Shown here: positions 61,473 through 64,000 of the stretch, in pieces
Layout: the number at the start of each line of letters is the position of its first letter
How positions within the stretch are numbered: position 1 is the stretch's first letter
Origin: Glaciecola blandensis
Lineage (GTDB): Bacteria > Pseudomonadota > Gammaproteobacteria > Enterobacterales > Alteromonadaceae
Length of the DNA: 64,000 nucleotides
Direction: 5' to 3'
Assembly (NCBI RefSeq): GCF_031846165.1
Contig: NZ_JAVRIE010000005.1
Coordinates: 1-64,000, forward strand
The notes under the pieces: generated by a model
Told to the model about the DNA's origin: nothing
The model's input: the letters and a program-made list of their open reading frames with translations, nothing else
Database searches by the model: none
Made by a program: the position numbers and the translations under genes

Positions 61473-64000
61473 ATGGCCTTTAAAAAAAGAACAAATAGAG
61501 TTACTGCATCTGCGAGCCCGGATCAACTTTTTAGAGAGTTACCACGGCGTAAATATCCAGATGTGTTGCCTCACCAAAAGTCTATCATGCAACTATATGC
61601 TGAAGAAGCGGAGAATGTTCCAGATGTAGCTTTACAGCTACCAACGGGAAGTGGAAAAACTCTTGTTGGGCTCCTCATCGCTGAGTGGAGAAGAAGGAAG
61701 TATGGAGAAAAAGTTGTTTATATCTGCCCGACTAAGCAATTAGTGAATCAAGCTGTTGAACAGGCCGATGCCCGTTATGGGCTGAGTGTTTTGGGTTTTA
61801 CTGGCAAAGCTAAGGATTATGATCCCAGCGATGTTGCTAAATACAAGCAAGGTCAAAGTGTCGCGGTTACAACATACAGTAGCGTTTTTAATACAAACCC
61901 ATTTTTCGAAAACCCAGATATAATTATAATCGACGATGCTCACGCTGCGGAAAATTACGTCTCGAAATTGTGGTCTTTAGAAATTGAAAGATTGAACACA
62001 TCTCACAAGGCTGCGTTCGATGCTATTTGCGGCCTAATTAGGCCTTACTTAAACCCTACAAATTTTTCAAGATTAACAGGTTCTTGGGAAAGTCCTCTTG
62101 ATAAGACTTGGACAGATAAAATACCGGTACCAGTATTCGAACAATTCAGATCTGACTTGATCGGCATCCTGGATGAATACACCTCAAGTAGTGCATTGAA
62201 GTTCGCTTGGTCGATGCTAAGGGGAAATCTGGATGCTTGTAGCATGTACCTATCAACAAAAGGTATTTTGATTAGACCACTTTTACCGCCTACATGGGCT
62301 CATGCACCTTTCACTGGCGCTAAGCAACGTATCTATATGTCTGCCACGCTAGGTGAAGGTGGAGATCTCGAAAGGTTGGTAGGGCGAAAGAATATTCACC
62401 GGCTAGCCATACCTGAAGGATGGGATGTGCAAGGCGTTGGACGTAGGTTTTTCATTTTCCCATCTCTATCTCTAAAAGAAGATAAGTGTGTTGATTTAAC
62501 TATCGAGCTTTTTAACAATTCATCACGCAGTTTAGTGCTTGTTCCTAATGATTCACTCAGCGAGCAAGTGAAAAGTGCTATTAATGATAAAACTTCCTTA
62601 AAGGTTTTCGGTTCAGAGGACATTGAGGAGTCAAAACAAACTTTTATTGATACTGATGGCGCGGTAGCTGTCGTAGCAAATAGATATGATGGTATAGACT
62701 TTCCTGGAGATGAATGCCGATTGTTAGTTATCGAAGGGCTGCCTAAAACTGTGAATGCTCAAGAGCAGTTCTTAATGTCACGAATTGGAGCTAATGTTTT
62801 ATTTAATGAGCGTATCCAGACTCGCGTAATACAAGCGATTGGACGTTGCACAAGATCGCTTGAGGATTACTCAACTGTAGTTGTAATGGGTAGTGAATTG
62901 GTCGACTTTTTAGCTGATACTAAGCGTAGAAACTACTTCCATCCAGAATTACAAGCGGAATTGGAGTTTGGTGTTGATCAGTCAATAGACTCTACTTTCG
63001 ATGATTTGAAAGAAAATTATGACATTTTTATCAAGAATGGTGAGGACTGGGAAGACGTTAACGCTGAAATTGTAGATATTCGATCAGGTAAAACTAAAGC
63101 AAAGTTCCCTGGCATTGGTGAACTTGAGCAGTGCGTATCTAGAGAAATTGATTATGTTCAGGCCCTTTGGAGTAGTGACTTTGAAACAGCTCTCGACAAT
63201 GCAGAACAGATATTGGGAATATTAAAGTCGAGTGAATTAAGAGGGTATCGAGCATTATGGGAATACTTGGCTGGATCGGCTGCCTATTTAGCAGACAAGA
63301 ACCAATTTGATGGATATAAAATAAAGGTCAGGGATCACTACAATCGCGCAAAACAAGCGGCAAAAGATATTCCTTGGCTTATTGGACTTCATCGATATGC
63401 AAGTGTACCTGTCGACTCTACAGAGCAAGATGTTTCCAATTCAAGGCTAATTTGCCAAGTGGAAGGGATCGAATCATTGTTAAACTCTATGGGCAACATG
63501 CATGATCGAAATTTAATAAAGCGTGAAAAGAAAATCCGAGAAGGACTTAATAGTAGTAATCAATTCGAAGAAGCCCATAGATTACTCGGCGAACATATAG
63601 GGTTCAATGCTTATAAAGTTGAAGAAGACGCATCACCTGATCCATGGTGGCAAATTCAGGACATATGCTTTGTTTTTGAGGACCACGCCAATGCTGAGAC
63701 AGATACCTTCTCAGCAAATAAAGCGAGGCAAGTTCATACACATCCTAACTGGATAAGAGCAAATGTTGACTCTTGTAAGTCGGATTCGGTAACTATATTA
63801 CCTGTTTTAGTTTCGCCTGTTACTAAAATGAAAGTAGGGGCTGAACCTCACTTAAAGAATGTAGCATTTTGGAGCTTGAATGAATTCAAAGCTTGGGCTG
63901 AACGAGTCTTGGATTTCATTCGAAGAGTACGACCATCATTTCAGGAAGCTGGAGATCTTGCTTGGAGGGCTGAGGTTGCGCAAATGCTAGTGGAAGCACA
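61473..64000 (+). CDS. DEAD/DEAH-box helicase with DinG/XPD-like C-terminal motifs, 3' partial
   Basis: The frame is open from the ATG at 61473 (GGAAGG ribosome-binding site) to the window edge, giving about 842 residues without a stop. Motif I: PTGSGKT (Lys62); motif II: DDAH (Asp154-His157); the TAT-like motif is SATLGEG (about 290); motif VI: QAIGRCTRS (Gln454), of the DinG/XPD type. A long helical C-terminal region (from about 520) has no known domain. It follows the peptidase by 71 bp on the same strand, so it probably belongs to the ietAS-like operon. It is not part of the two-gene ietAS as I know it, so it may be an added component. Confidence 0.85.
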   Translation, partial: MAFKKRTNRVTASASPDQLFRELPRRKYPDVLPHQKSIMQLYAEEAENVPDVALQLPTGSGKTLVGLLIAEWRRRKYGEKVVYICPTKQLVNQAVEQADARYGLSVLGFTGKAKDYDPSDVAKYKQGQSVAVTTYSSVFNTNPFFENPDIIIIDDAHAAENYVSKLWSLEIERLNTSHKAAFDAICGLIRPYLNPTNFSRLTGSWESPLDKTWTDKIPVPVFEQFRSDLIGILDEYTSSSALKFAWSMLRGNLDACSMYLSTKGILIRPLLPPTWAHAPFTGAKQRIYMSATLGEGGDLERLVGRKNIHRLAIPEGWDVQGVGRRFFIFPSLSLKEDKCVDLTIELFNNSSRSLVLVPNDSLSEQVKSAINDKTSLKVFGSEDIEESKQTFIDTDGAVAVVANRYDGIDFPGDECRLLVIEGLPKTVNAQEQFLMSRIGANVLFNERIQTRVIQAIGRCTRSLEDYSTVVVMGSELVDFLADTKRRNYFHPELQAELEFGVDQSIDSTFDDLKENYDIFIKNGEDWEDVNAEIVDIRSGKTKAKFPGIGELEQCVSREIDYVQALWSSDFETALDNAEQILGILKSSELRGYRALWEYLAGSAAYLADKNQFDGYKIKVRDHYNRAKQAAKDIPWLIGLHRYASVPVDSTEQDVSNSRLICQVEGIESLLNSMGNMHDRNLIKREKKIREGLNSSNQFEEAHRLLGEHIGFNAYKVEEDASPDPWWQIQDICFVFEDHANAETDTFSANKARQVHTHPNWIRANVDSCKSDSVTILPVLVSPVTKMKVGAEPHLKNVAFWSLNEFKAWAERVLDFIRRVRPSFQEAGDLAWRAEVAQMLVEA

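Overview
The window looks like a chromosomal segment of a marine gammaproteobacterium, most likely in or near the Alteromonadaceae. I infer this from gene content: TonB-dependent receptor, PhoX-type phosphatase, DUF5666 lipoprotein, biosynthetic SpeA, and the glmU/glmS neighbourhood. No rRNA or tRNA gene was recognised.

Positions 1-34121 are mostly ordinary chromosome. They begin with a cell-surface and signalling cluster: an S8 peptidase with a long acidic repeat, an outer-membrane barrel, a ten-repeat DUF5666 lipoprotein, and a LytS/LytTR-type two-component pair. Two serine hydrolases, an M15 peptidase, a TonB-dependent receptor and a divergent PhoX phosphatase lipoprotein with a Pho-box-like site follow. 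Next come a diheme lipoprotein with a membrane partner, a fatty acid hydroxylase-like protein, exonuclease III, a response regulator with a decayed GGDEF domain, arginine decarboxylase, an Ada-AlkA fusion with Ogt and an EamA transporter, and a cache-domain sensor. The segment ends with glmU, an ArsR/rhodanese pair with two palindromic operators, a DeoR-family regulator (GlmR-like) and glmS.

Positions 34147-56691 are a complete canonical Tn7-like transposon (22,545 bp) in the attTn7 site 25 bp after the glmS stop codon. Both ends are visible: three overlapping TnsB sites at the right end, three spaced sites at the left end, and a 5-bp target duplication AAACA on both sides. It carries tnsABCDE next to glmS. 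Its cargo is a frameshifted IS91-family transposase, a DUF3313 lipoprotein, outer-membrane phospholipase A, an NTF2-like protein, a five-gene operon (K+ channel-like protein, glutamate symporter, RND tripartite pump), a divergent TetR regulator with an operator on its promoter, a patatin-like lipoprotein, and a fragment of a fadD-like gene against the left end. The cargo is about envelope transport and lipids, not defence.

Positions 56697-64000, just outside the transposon, look like a second accessory island. An AT-rich, repeat-rich stretch of about 530 bp leads to a serine recombinase, then an AAA+ ATPase and subtilisin-like peptidase pair resembling the antiviral ietAS system, then a large DEAD/DEAH helicase with a DinG/XPD-like motif VI that runs off the window. 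The two islands next to glmS suggest repeated use of this locus as an integration hot spot.
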